Source: Shewanella sp. MBTL60-007
GTDB lineage: Bacteria; Pseudomonadota; Gammaproteobacteria; Enterobacterales; Shewanellaceae
Reading direction: 5' to 3'
Assembly (NCBI RefSeq): GCF_019654915.1
Contig: NZ_BPET01000019.1
Coordinates: 25,437-89,436 of the forward strand
Length of the DNA: 64,000 bases
Shown here: positions 36,600 through 47,591 of the stretch, one piece after another
Layout of the letters: each line of letters begins with the position of its first letter
Position numbering within the stretch: position 1 is the stretch's first letter
Translations under genes and position numbers: made by a program
The notes under the pieces: model-generated
Told to the model about the DNA's origin: nothing
What the model saw: only the letters and a program-made list of their open reading frames with translations
Databases searched by the model: none

Positions 36600-37382
36600 C
36601 TAATTACCCGTTAGCGGCAACACTTCACGGTAAGGTTCGTAGTTTTGGTAGCGCTTAAGACGCTGCTTAAACTCTGCCGTTTTACTTTGATCTGTGCTCA
36701 GGTTTAATGCCTCTATCGCCTTCTGCTGAGTCGAGATGGCGGCATTAAAATCTCCAATTTCAGCATAAGCGGCAGCAAGGTTATCTAAGTTTGTTGGATC
36801 TTGCTCATTTGACTCAAGCAGTGCCAATGACAATTCGAGTGCCTTATTACCATTGCGATATTGCGCTTCAGGGCAAGTCGCTAGAATCCAGGCCACATTG
36901 CCAAGCGAAACCATATCGCCTACGGCATTAAACTGCTCGACCGCCTTACCGCAATTTCGCTCAATCCCTTGACCACCCGCCGCATAAATAAAACCGAGTC
37001 TAAAATTAGCCCACTTGTTTCCCTGTTTGCTCAACTCACTATACCATTGCTCGGCAGTCGAAAGGTTACGTTCGATTAGGCTACCTTCGAATGCTAAATC
37101 AGCGATAGTTTGCTGCGCTTTTGTATGACCAAGCTCTGCGGCATCGGTGAGCCACTGCACGCCCAAGTCTCTATCTTGTGCGACAAAACGACCTGATAAG
37201 TACATTAACCCCAACAGATACTGTGCATCTTTGTCACCCTGGGTCGCTTTGAGTTGAATGTGTGCTAAACGACTTGCTTCTTCAGCGCCTTGAGGCTGCG
37301 GAATCGAGAACGCGTTAGCTCCAGTGCTAACGGCTAAAAAAAAGACCACAACAGTATTTAAAATCCAAGGTCTACAATTCAC
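36600..37382 (-). CDS. Secreted Sel1-like repeat protein
   Basis: 260 residues: signal peptide (1-24, ending ANA), then Sel1-type repeats (GDKDAQYLLGLMYLSG, GHTKAQQTIADLAFEG, GNKWANFRLGFIYAAGG) up to about 130, and later TPR-like helices (about 180-245). Likely periplasmic and used for protein-protein contacts; no enzyme motif. Monocistronic, convergent with the prkB set and divergent from crp. Not part of the usual crp neighbourhood. Confidence 0.8.
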   Translation of the reverse strand: MNCRPWILNTVVVFFLAVSTGANAFSIPQPQGAEEASRLAHIQLKATQGDKDAQYLLGLMYLSGRFVAQDRDLGVQWLTDAAELGHTKAQQTIADLAFEGSLIERNLSTAEQWYSELSKQGNKWANFRLGFIYAAGGQGIERNCGKAVEQFNAVGDMVSLGNVAWILATCPEAQYRNGNKALELSLALLESNEQDPTNLDNLAAAYAEIGDFNAAISTQQKAIEALNLSTDQSKTAEFKQRLKRYQNYEPYREVLPLTGN

Positions 37383-37837
37383 GATAGGCTCCTACAACTC
37401 ACTAAAAATGACTGCAAATAAGGCAAGAGTTAACAGTCTCTTTAATATTATTCTTACCCAAGTTAGCCAGAAATTAGCTTGAATGTCGAGTGCAAACAAT
37501 ACAGAACCACTAATGAGAACTATTTCTCTTATAAGAATTCCACCATTAAGAATATTGTATACACGTTTAAATCTAATCCTCTGCACATTCGAAGTGAAAA
37601 TGATTGTAACAAGATGTGATATAAGCCTAATTGTTCACTCAACAATTAGGCTTAGCTGCGGATTCAGTTGACATATATCACTAATGTATCAGAATACGTA
37701 TATCTAAATGGCTAGACGCCTTTGAGTGGGTAAGTCTAAACTAAGACTTCTATCAAGGTTTTAATAGCTTAATTGACGTAAGATGCTTAATTAGCATATT
37801 CTTACTTTCATAATGTAATCAGCCGAGGAACATAGGC
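37383..37837 (+). promoter_or_regulatory. Intergenic region between the Sel1-like gene and crp, with a candidate crp promoter
   Basis: 455 bp, A/T-rich, no gene. TTGACG at 37773-37778 and TATTCT at 37797-37802, 18 bp apart, are the most likely crp promoter; a TTGACA at 37668-37673 has no good -10 partner. A perfect 14-bp hairpin lies within (listed separately). Confidence 0.5.
37622..37654. other. Perfect 14-bp hairpin upstream of crp
   Basis: TAAGCCTAATTGTT and its exact complement are separated by CACTC. There is no T-run on either side, so it is not an ordinary terminator. Confidence 0.6.
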
Positions 37838-38473
37838 ATGGCTCTGATTGGAAAGCCAAAACCAGATCCTACTTTGGAATGGTTTTTATCACACTGTCAC
37901 ATTCATAAATATCCAGCCAAAAGTACTTTGATCCACGCTGGTGAAGATTCAGATACACTTTACTACATAGTAAAAGGCTCTGTTGCCGTCTTGATTAAAG
38001 ATGAAGAAGGTAAAGAGATGATTCTTTCTTACCTGAATCAGGGCGACTTTATCGGTGAGCTAGGTTTGTTTGAAGAGCAAGCAGAACGTACGGCATGGGT
38101 TCGTGCTAAGCAAGCTTGTGAAATCGCAGAAATCTCTTACAAGAAGTTCAAGCAGTTAATTCAAGTTAACCCTGAAATCTTGATGAAGCTTTCATCTCAG
38201 ATGGCTTACCGTCTGCACAGCACAAGCCAGAAAGTAGGCGACCTTGCGTTTCTTGATGTTGCAGGAAGAATTGCACAAACTTTGCTTCACCTTGCAAAGC
38301 AGCCAGATGCGATGACACATCCAGATGGCATGCAGATCAAGATCACTCGTCAAGAGATTGGCCAAATCGTTGGCTGCTCTCGTGAGACTGTAGGTCGTAT
38401 CTTGAAAATGCTTGAGGAACAGAACCTTATCCAAGCACACGGTAAAACTATCGTGGTTTACGGAACTCGATAA
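37838..38473 (+). CDS. crp: cAMP receptor protein CRP
   Basis: 211 residues, closely matching CRP. Cyclic-nucleotide-binding domain with [27 protein letters not shown] and the Arg in ERTAWVRA, a dimerisation helix near 110-135, and a C-terminal helix-turn-helix with the recognition helix [16 protein letters not shown]. In Shewanella CRP controls anaerobic respiration as well as carbon use. Single gene with its own terminator. Confidence 0.96.
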   Translation: MALIGKPKPDPTLEWFLSHCHIHKYPAKSTLIHAGEDSDTLYYIVKGSVAVLIKDEEGKEMILSYLNQGDFIGELGLFEEQAERTAWVRAKQACEIAEISYKKFKQLIQVNPEILMKLSSQMAYRLHSTSQKVGDLAFLDVAGRIAQTLLHLAKQPDAMTHPDGMQIKITRQEIGQIVGCSRETVGRILKMLEEQNLIQAHGKTIVVYGTR

Positions 38474-38511
38474 GCCAGTATTAAGCTCGGTTTAAGACAG
38501 CTTCTATAAAG

Positions 38512-38542
38512 TGGCCTGAGATTATCTCAGGCCATTTTTTTT
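38512..38542 (+). terminator. Rho-independent terminator after crp
   Basis: Perfect 9-bp stem TGGCCTGAG / CTCAGGCCA, 5-base loop, eight T. The AGGAG of the next gene begins just beyond it. Confidence 0.93.
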
Positions 38543-38556
38543 ATTAGGAGTTCAGT

Positions 38557-38892
38557 GTGAAACTAGCATTATATCTATGCCTTATGGCTGCGATGCTACA
38601 CCTGCCTGCAGCGGTCGCTAATCAAAAAATTGAAGTTCAGCACTACGAGGCTCAGACCTTAGTAAAAAGCGGTCAAATCCTCTCTCTAGACGTTACCCTT
38701 AGCAGTATCCAAGCCATGTGCAATGGCAAGCTCATTGACGCTCACTTATATCAGCACCAGAGCCAATGGCGCTATGAGGTGCAAATACGTACCTCAAAAG
38801 GGCAGCTCGTTGATCTCGTGCTCGATGCCAGCACTGGCCAATTGGCAAAACCCGCTCAACTTCCTGCGAGCTGCAGCGCCGAAAAAGTTTAA
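38557..38892 (+). CDS. Secreted PepSY-type protein
   Basis: 111 residues: signal peptide (1-20, ending AVA) and a single PepSY-like domain whose C-terminal half carries the family pattern YEVQIRTSKGQLVDLVLDASTGQL. One Cys in each half could form a disulfide. GTG start at 38557 with AGGAG and a 6-base spacer. Small secreted PepSY proteins often precede two-component genes and are thought to modulate the sensor; the response regulator follows 97 bp later. Confidence 0.78.
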   Translation: MKLALYLCLMAAMLHLPAAVANQKIEVQHYEAQTLVKSGQILSLDVTLSSIQAMCNGKLIDAHLYQHQSQWRYEVQIRTSKGQLVDLVLDASTGQLAKPAQLPASCSAEKV

Positions 38893-38989
38893 GAATCAAA
38901 TCTGTTGCACTGAAGTGGCACTTTTGAGTTAACATGAACCAACTCTGTAAATCGTCTGTCACTTAGTAAGGCACTATTGAGAGCACCCT

Positions 38990-39664
38990 ATGAAATTACT
39001 TCTTGTTGAAGATAACACCCTGCTAGTCGAAGAATTAGTTAAGCAGCTTAAGCAAGCTGGCTATGTTACTGACACAACAGATAAAGTCAGTGAGGCTGAT
39101 TACTTAATCAAAGAAACCAACTATGACTGTGTCATTCTTGATATAGGCCTACCTGATGGTAACGGCTTAGAGCTACTAGAAAGCTGGCGTGAACAAGGTA
39201 TACACACGCCTGTCATCATGTTGACAGCGAGAAGCCAATGGCATGAGAAGGTCGAAGGCTTTAACTCTGGTGCCGATGATTATCTCGGTAAGCCATTCCA
39301 CACTCAGGAGTTGCTGGTTCGAATTCAGGCACTCATTCAACGAGCACACGGTAAGGCTAACACGCCGAATAAGCAGTTGACCTATGCTGGTGTCGCCTTA
39401 GATGAAGGGCAACAGTCTGTGACGGTCGGTGAGCAAACTTTTGAACTGACCGCCATGGAGTTTAGATTACTTAAGATCTTCCTTATGTCACCTAAAAAGC
39501 TGCTATCGAAGGCACAACTTACCGATAAGCTTTATCAGTTTGACGATGAGAAAGAGAGTAATGTGGTTGAAGTTTATGTCACACACCTGCGTAAGAAGCT
39601 TGGCAAGACTGCCATCGAGACTCGCCGTGGCCAAGGGTATATCTTTCACGGTCTAGCACAATGA
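38990..39664 (+). CDS. OmpR/PhoP-type response regulator
   Basis: 224 residues. Receiver domain with acidic pair E7/D8, phosphoacceptor D51 in LDIGLPDG, T79 and K101 in GKPF; then an OmpR-type winged-helix domain (about 130-222) with ELTAMEFRLLKIFLM, VVEVYVTHLRKKL and a final RGQGYIF. Closest in style to the PhoP/QseB/CarR group. Overlaps the sensor kinase start by four bases, so the pair is translationally coupled. Confidence 0.9.
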   Translation: MKLLLVEDNTLLVEELVKQLKQAGYVTDTTDKVSEADYLIKETNYDCVILDIGLPDGNGLELLESWREQGIHTPVIMLTARSQWHEKVEGFNSGADDYLGKPFHTQELLVRIQALIQRAHGKANTPNKQLTYAGVALDEGQQSVTVGEQTFELTAMEFRLLKIFLMSPKKLLSKAQLTDKLYQFDDEKESNVVEVYVTHLRKKLGKTAIETRRGQGYIFHGLAQ

Positions 39665-40986
39665 TCTCAATCCGTACCAAACTAAGCCTGTGGTTAACGG
39701 GCTTAGTGGTAATCGCCACTGCAGTGGGAATTATCTTTTTCGAGTCGATGCTACGCCAAGCATTCCACGACTCGATTATCGCCAGATTACAAGAAGACTT
39801 ACAGCAGGTCCTCCTCGCCACCCATATCGAAGATGGCACCTTTAGCATTGATGAAACTCAGCTTTCTAGCTTCTACCGCCCAGTTTATTCTGGACGCTAT
39901 TACCAACTCGATCTTCCAGAGCAAGAGCTAAGATCGCGATCGCTGTGGGATCAGCGCCTCGAAGTCGTCGACCTTGAAAAAGGTGAAACCCGAGCCTGGC
40001 AGACCAAAGGGCCGCAGAATCACGATATTCAGCTACTCTCTATAGGATTAAAATCCGACACTTCAGGACTCAGCGCGACCCTTACCGTAGCGCAAGATCT
40101 CAGTATCGGTCGTAAGGTCTTCTCTGAGGTCTATGGCACTAAGTTCATCGTCAATTTGGCCATGTTACTGGCAATGATCACCGGTATTTTTTTAGTGCTG
40201 CGTCAGTCCTTCAAGCCTGTGCACCAGATGAAAGATACTCTGGCAAAGTTACGCGAGGGCGAGATCTCATCCTTTGACCTTAACTCTATCCCGCTTGAGT
40301 TGCAGCCGTTAGCCAAAAACTACAATGAGTTGCTCGCCTATTCCAGTAAACAGATAGAGCGTAGCCGTAATAATCTCGGTAACTTGAGTCACGGTCTAAA
40401 GACACCGCTAGCGGTGATGCAGCAGCAGGTTGAAGCCCTATATCTGAAAGAACCAGAGTCGGCAGAGGCATTACAGAAACAACTTGATCTCGTGCATAAG
40501 ATGATTGAAAGAAAACTCGCGGCCGCAAGGATAACGGGTGACATGCTTCCGGCGGCGCAGATGCAACTGCCAAAGGATATCGAAGATTTGGCCCAGACCT
40601 TAAATAAGGTTCATCGCACCAAGTCGATTCACTGCCGATTCGATATTCCAAGTAGTATCACCCGACTTCCTATGCATCGTGAAGACGGTATGGAGCTACT
40701 CGGTAACTTACTCGATAACGCTTTTAAATGGGCTAGGTCTGAAATTAGAGTCTGTATTAGCAACCATGAGCAACAGCTTAAGCTGAGTATCGAAGATGAT
40801 GGTCCTGGGGTTGAAACCGAACAGTTAGCTCAACTGACTCATAGGGGTAAACGCCTTGATGAAGCGACCATGGGTCACGGCTTAGGTTTATCGATCGTTA
40901 AAGATATTGCCGAGCAATATAAGATTGAACTCAAGTTTGAACACAGTCAGAGTCTATCGGGTCTGAAAGTAACCCTGTTATTCTGA
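39661..40986 (+). CDS. Sensor histidine kinase paired with the upstream regulator
   Basis: 441 residues: membrane helix at about 8-28, periplasmic sensor to about 160, second membrane helix about 163-182, HAMP-like linker, phosphoacceptor H244 in LSHGLKTPL, N-box DNAFKWA near 352, G1 DDGPG near 379 and G2 GHGLGL near 405. Inner membrane. The signal is unknown; the gene order PepSY-regulator-kinase resembles the CarRS-type systems of Vibrio. Terminated by a strong hairpin shared with the convergent DUF1338 gene. Confidence 0.9.
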   Translation: MISIRTKLSLWLTGLVVIATAVGIIFFESMLRQAFHDSIIARLQEDLQQVLLATHIEDGTFSIDETQLSSFYRPVYSGRYYQLDLPEQELRSRSLWDQRLEVVDLEKGETRAWQTKGPQNHDIQLLSIGLKSDTSGLSATLTVAQDLSIGRKVFSEVYGTKFIVNLAMLLAMITGIFLVLRQSFKPVHQMKDTLAKLREGEISSFDLNSIPLELQPLAKNYNELLAYSSKQIERSRNNLGNLSHGLKTPLAVMQQQVEALYLKEPESAEALQKQLDLVHKMIERKLAAARITGDMLPAAQMQLPKDIEDLAQTLNKVHRTKSIHCRFDIPSSITRLPMHREDGMELLGNLLDNAFKWARSEIRVCISNHEQQLKLSIEDDGPGVETEQLAQLTHRGKRLDEATMGHGLGLSIVKDIAEQYKIELKFEHSQSLSGLKVTLLF

Positions 40987-41010
40987 GCTCACTCATGATG
41001 ATTACTCAAT

Positions 41011-41040
41011 AAAAAGCCGGACTCGAGTCCGGCTTTTTTG
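41011..41040. terminator. Bidirectional terminator between the sensor kinase and DUF1338 genes
   Basis: Perfect 28-base palindrome 41011-41038 built on AAAAAGCCGGACTC, with A- and T-runs at its ends, between convergent genes. Confidence 0.92.
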
Positions 41041-41056
41041 CATCTAAGCGTAAAAG

Positions 41057-41857
41057 TTAGCCCTTAACATTAGTGCTTTCGAAAATCTTGTCCGCAGAAG
41101 CTGCCACAAAGCCTGTATAAAGTTTTCCGTCCGCTTGGGCATAGCGCAAGGCGAATTCATAAAAACAGCTAGGAATGTTAATCACGGCGTCTGAGAAGCT
41201 AACAGGGATCTTATCTGCCATCGTCGATGATTGCTCGAGTAATACCTCTGGAGTTCCCTTCACTTCCCCACCCGAAGCATTCAATACAAAACCAGCAGCC
41301 TTTAAGGCATCATTCACCTCAAAGATTGTGTCGTAACCCGGTAGATGGTTAATCGATACCGTGAAGTGATTCGCTCGATAACCAAAAGCCGCCACCCAAG
41401 CAGCGTACTCACTCTCGGCCAATAGTGCCTCATAAGTCTTAGTATCTAGCTCCCAATGACGACCTGAGTACAAAAAATTGTCGGCAGTGGTCGCTGCCTC
41501 ATCCATCTGCTCAATTAAGCCATTAACGGTAGATTGCAGCTCTTCACTGAACTCTTCCACTAACAATTCAGAGATAAACACCTTTGGTTGAGTCGTATCA
41601 GGGTGTTCAAAATGCTTAGCGTTTAGCTTCTTCGCCTCAAATTTGTAATCACCGCAAGCTACATAACCGATAGATTCAAAGTGCGCAGCCAATACTTCAA
41701 GATTAACTTTAGCAATATTAAAGGTACGCAGCGCAATATGATCGTTAATGATAGGCTCACCTTTAGACAGCAATTGATGAACTTTAGCCGCCGAAGGTGT
41801 CATCTCGATATAATCTTGCCAAAGCGCTTCAAACAGCGCATTTACATTCGTGTGCAT
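41057..41857 (-). CDS. DUF1338 family protein (short 2-oxoadipate dioxygenase/decarboxylase-like)
   Basis: 266 residues. The N-terminal half carries DHIALRTFNI, with a His for the metal site, and the middle has GYRANHFTVSINHL and a later Glu-rich region, which match DUF1338. Longer members (about 460 residues) are iron-dependent 2-oxoadipate dioxygenase/decarboxylases (HglS) of lysine breakdown; this short form lacks about 200 residues and its reaction is not known. It lies downstream of astD on the same strand but beyond a terminator. A role in arginine or lysine catabolism is inference from position. Confidence 0.75.
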   Translation of the reverse strand: MHTNVNALFEALWQDYIEMTPSAAKVHQLLSKGEPIINDHIALRTFNIAKVNLEVLAAHFESIGYVACGDYKFEAKKLNAKHFEHPDTTQPKVFISELLVEEFSEELQSTVNGLIEQMDEAATTADNFLYSGRHWELDTKTYEALLAESEYAAWVAAFGYRANHFTVSINHLPGYDTIFEVNDALKAAGFVLNASGGEVKGTPEVLLEQSSTMADKIPVSFSDAVINIPSCFYEFALRYAQADGKLYTGFVAASADKIFESTNVKG

Positions 41858-41944
41858 AGTTAACTCCTTTAGGCCAACGTGTTTATTATTTTATTAAAGT
41901 CACGCGGCTGTACACGTTTTAGGGATACGATTTACTTATAAACA

Positions 41945-41973
41945 AAAGGGAAGCGCCCCGAGCGCTTCCCTTT
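41945..41973 (-). terminator. Rho-independent terminator after astD
   Basis: Perfect 12-bp stem AAAGGGAAGCGC / GCGCTTCCCTTT with a 5-base loop; a T-rich stretch follows on the minus strand. Confidence 0.8.
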
Positions 41974-41990
41974 AATTTTTGTGCTTGAGA

Positions 41991-43460
<1,470 letters not shown>

Positions 43461-44480
43461 CTACATTGGCAATACGCGGATCTGATCACCCTCTGAGACC
43501 AGTAGGCCTGCAGCCGTTTCGGCATCTAAGATCACGTTATCACTGTCTTCGGCCACGGCGAGATTAGCTGCTGCAGCGCGGTAATTGGCTAATTGAGTAT
43601 TTGACGCTATATAGCTTGTAGCATCGCTGGGAGTCTCACCTATGCTGACGGTCAGCAAGCGACTCTCTCTTACGGAGCGAATATCATGCAACTGACACTC
43701 AACCGTAGGGCCAGCATCGAAAATATCGACATAACCACGACATCTAAAGCCCTCCGCTTGTAAGAGATTTAGTGCTGGACGGGTATTGGTGTGAACCTCT
43801 CCAATCACTTTTTGTGCCTCTTTAGGCAGAAGGCAAACATAGACGGCATTTTTTGGCATCATTTCTGCCATAAATGCTTTTTGGCTCAAGCCTGAGAGGT
43901 AATCGGCCTGTACAAAATCGATACCGATGAAATGCTCTTGTAACCAGCCATAGAAGGGAGAGTTACCCTCGGCATCGCTTTCACCTCGCATCTCTGCAAT
44001 CACGGTCTCACCGAAGCGTTCTGGGTGTTGCGCTAGAAATAGGAATCGGCTTCTTGAAAGCATGCGGCCGTTATTGTTTTTACGATAACTACTACGTAAA
44101 AACAGGGTACAAAGCTCTGCTGCCCCAGTGTAATCGTGGCAAAGGGTTAAGGTTTCGACCTCATTACGCACACCGATCTGCTCAGAGTAATATACCTCTG
44201 TACCCAATCGATAGTGGTAAAAAGCATCTTCCATTCCCACTGCGGCTTCGAGTCCACAAGTGCCAACAACTTCGCCAGTCTCGGTGTCTTCAAGCACCAT
44301 CAGATAACCTTCATCGAAAGGCTTATCGATCTGCTTAATAAATGACGCTTCTACTCGAGCAATCTTGCTCCTTAGCAGATCGGCATTCACGGGTAGAGAT
44401 GTGAATCCGTGTCCCGACTCCTCTGCAATTTGATACAGAGCATCGAAGTCAGTCGATCGAATTGGACGTATAACTAACAT
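43461..44480 (-). CDS. astA: Arginine N-succinyltransferase
   Basis: 339 residues of the AstA family: start LVIRPIRSTDFDALYQIAEESGHGFTSLP in pieces, the acyl-CoA region GRMLSRSRFLFLAQ near 138 and the ERFGETVIAEMRG segment near 155. Transfers succinyl from succinyl-CoA to arginine, the first step of ammonia-producing arginine breakdown. Preceded by argD, but a terminator lies between, so astA-astD probably also have their own promoter. astB and astE are not in the window. Confidence 0.93.
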   Translation of the reverse strand: MLVIRPIRSTDFDALYQIAEESGHGFTSLPVNADLLRSKIARVEASFIKQIDKPFDEGYLMVLEDTETGEVVGTCGLEAAVGMEDAFYHYRLGTEVYYSEQIGVRNEVETLTLCHDYTGAAELCTLFLRSSYRKNNNGRMLSRSRFLFLAQHPERFGETVIAEMRGESDAEGNSPFYGWLQEHFIGIDFVQADYLSGLSQKAFMAEMMPKNAVYVCLLPKEAQKVIGEVHTNTRPALNLLQAEGFRCRGYVDIFDAGPTVECQLHDIRSVRESRLLTVSIGETPSDATSYIASNTQLANYRAAAANLAVAEDSDNVILDAETAAGLLVSEGDQIRVLPM

Positions 44481-44575
44481 CTAGGAGTCTCCTCGCTGTC
44501 GCTCGCCGTTAATTGCCAGTCTTATCACTATATGACAAGCCCTGCTCAATAAACGTTCAAGCTATCCTAAAGACA

Positions 44576-44607
44576 AAAAAAGGAGCGCTATTAGCAATAG
44601 CGCCCCG
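44576..44607 (-). terminator. Rho-independent terminator after argD
   Basis: Stem with core GCGCTATT / AATAGCGC and outer GG/CC pairs, 3-base loop, followed on the minus strand by seven T. Confidence 0.85.
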
Positions 44608-44615
44608 TTTGCCCT

Positions 44616-46247
<1,632 letters not shown>

Positions 46248-46277
46248 AAAAATAACCAAGCTTAATGGTTGGTTATT
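46248..46277 (-). terminator. Likely terminator after the HDOD gene
   Basis: 9-bp stem AATAACCAA / TTGGTTATT with a 9-base loop, followed on the minus strand by TTTTAT. A/T-rich, so moderate strength. Confidence 0.6.
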
Positions 46278-46311
46278 AACATAAAAATATCAGGCAGCAA
46301 TACTTTACAGG

Positions 46312-47454
46312 TTAGAACAACACCAATTTGCGAAAGTTTTGTGCACTTAGCCTCACCTGCTCTTGCTCGGTAACTCGATAATAGTCGAACATTAGTCTGC
46401 GTTCAGCAGCCGAGATATTGCCAGCCTCGTGCAGAAGGTAAACTTTAGCGAAACAACTGGCTCGCTCGATTAAGGCTGAGTCTTGATCCAACTCCGCATA
46501 CTTCATGCTTGTATCGATAGCCTTATAGGTTTGTGTCAAACGACTGTTGTCGAAATTAAGTAACCTAAGAAGCTGCCAGTTGAGCGAGCGACTATGGCTC
46601 AACACTTGCTGATAGACATCATTTGCAGGAAACTCCGTTGCCATCACTGCGTCATATAGCTCTTTATCGCGACTCGCACTCGCCTCTCTGAGCCATTCTC
46701 CCCACATATCATCGAAGGTGTTCGCACACTGATTGATGACACAGGTCGCGCCTAATTGACTCATCAAACTACAGCTATAAATAAAGGCTTTATCTTTTTC
46801 GTGAAGCTCGGCTAAGGCTAGGGCTGCAATCGAAGAGACGACACTGTAACGCCACAGCTTTCTGGTTAGCCACAACATTTGTGGCTGGCCACTTGGCATC
46901 ATACGGCGAAGACAAAAATAGGGGATTAACATCTGTAAGTTTTCGATGCCAATATAGTTGAGCACCAGCTTAATATCGGTAACCTGAACATCAGAAGATT
47001 TTGGCCTACGATGCCTAAAACTCGAGCCATTGACGATATTGGCAAGGTCGCGCTCAAGCCAAGGTAAGGCTGCGACCAAGGGTCTGACTCGCGCTAAGTC
47101 GACATGTTTAGAATAGAGTAGCTCCAGCAGCAGAATCTGCTTCTCATCGAGTCTAGACTTAGCCAACACCTGCTCCGGCGATGAGAGTTGCTGTTCAATA
47201 CTGGAGTTAACACTGGTGAGCAGTTGTTTAGACACGGCATCAAATACTAATTTGGCTTGATTTTGCTTCGCTAAACGAGCACGAATCGCCTCACGTTCAA
47301 TTTCGAGCTTATTGGCATCATCTTCCATTTCAGCATCAAACTCATCGGCCATGGCAATTGACTTACCCTTACCAACGATCAGCTGTTTTTGCAGTCGATG
47401 CTCTATCTCTGTTACTTGTGCAGGCTTAACGCCTCCTGCGACCGAAATTGCCAC
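46312..47454 (-). CDS. HDOD-domain protein
   Basis: 380 residues. The N-terminal 100 are charged and helical; the HDOD domain spans about 100-300 with LARVRPLVAALPWLERDLANIVN, then DIKLVLNYIGIENLQMLIPYF and later helices. HDOD proteins resemble HD-type hydrolases but lack the HD metal residues, and act in signalling or stress responses. GTG start at 47454 with AAGGAG eleven bases upstream, a slightly long spacer. Single gene on the minus strand between argD and the S9 peptidase. Confidence 0.8.
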   Translation of the reverse strand: MAISVAGGVKPAQVTEIEHRLQKQLIVGKGKSIAMADEFDAEMEDDANKLEIEREAIRARLAKQNQAKLVFDAVSKQLLTSVNSSIEQQLSSPEQVLAKSRLDEKQILLLELLYSKHVDLARVRPLVAALPWLERDLANIVNGSSFRHRRPKSSDVQVTDIKLVLNYIGIENLQMLIPYFCLRRMMPSGQPQMLWLTRKLWRYSVVSSIAALALAELHEKDKAFIYSCSLMSQLGATCVINQCANTFDDMWGEWLREASASRDKELYDAVMATEFPANDVYQQVLSHSRSLNWQLLRLLNFDNSRLTQTYKAIDTSMKYAELDQDSALIERASCFAKVYLLHEAGNISAAERRLMFDYYRVTEQEQVRLSAQNFRKLVLF

Positions 47455-47537
47455 TTAGCCACTATCTCCTTCTATTAATACGCAATCAGTTTAACCACTT
47501 ATCTATAATTATGCTAAAACTGATCTTAAAACTAACA

Positions 47538-47566
47538 AAAAGGACTCCACAGAGGAGTCCTTTTCA
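47538..47566 (-). terminator. Rho-independent terminator after the S9 peptidase gene
   Basis: Stem AAAAGGACTCC / GGAGTCCTTTT (47538-47548 / 47554-47564), 5-base loop, with an A-run that reads as T on the minus strand. Confidence 0.85.
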
Positions 47567-47591
47567 AATGCCATAATCGGTAAGAGACTAA

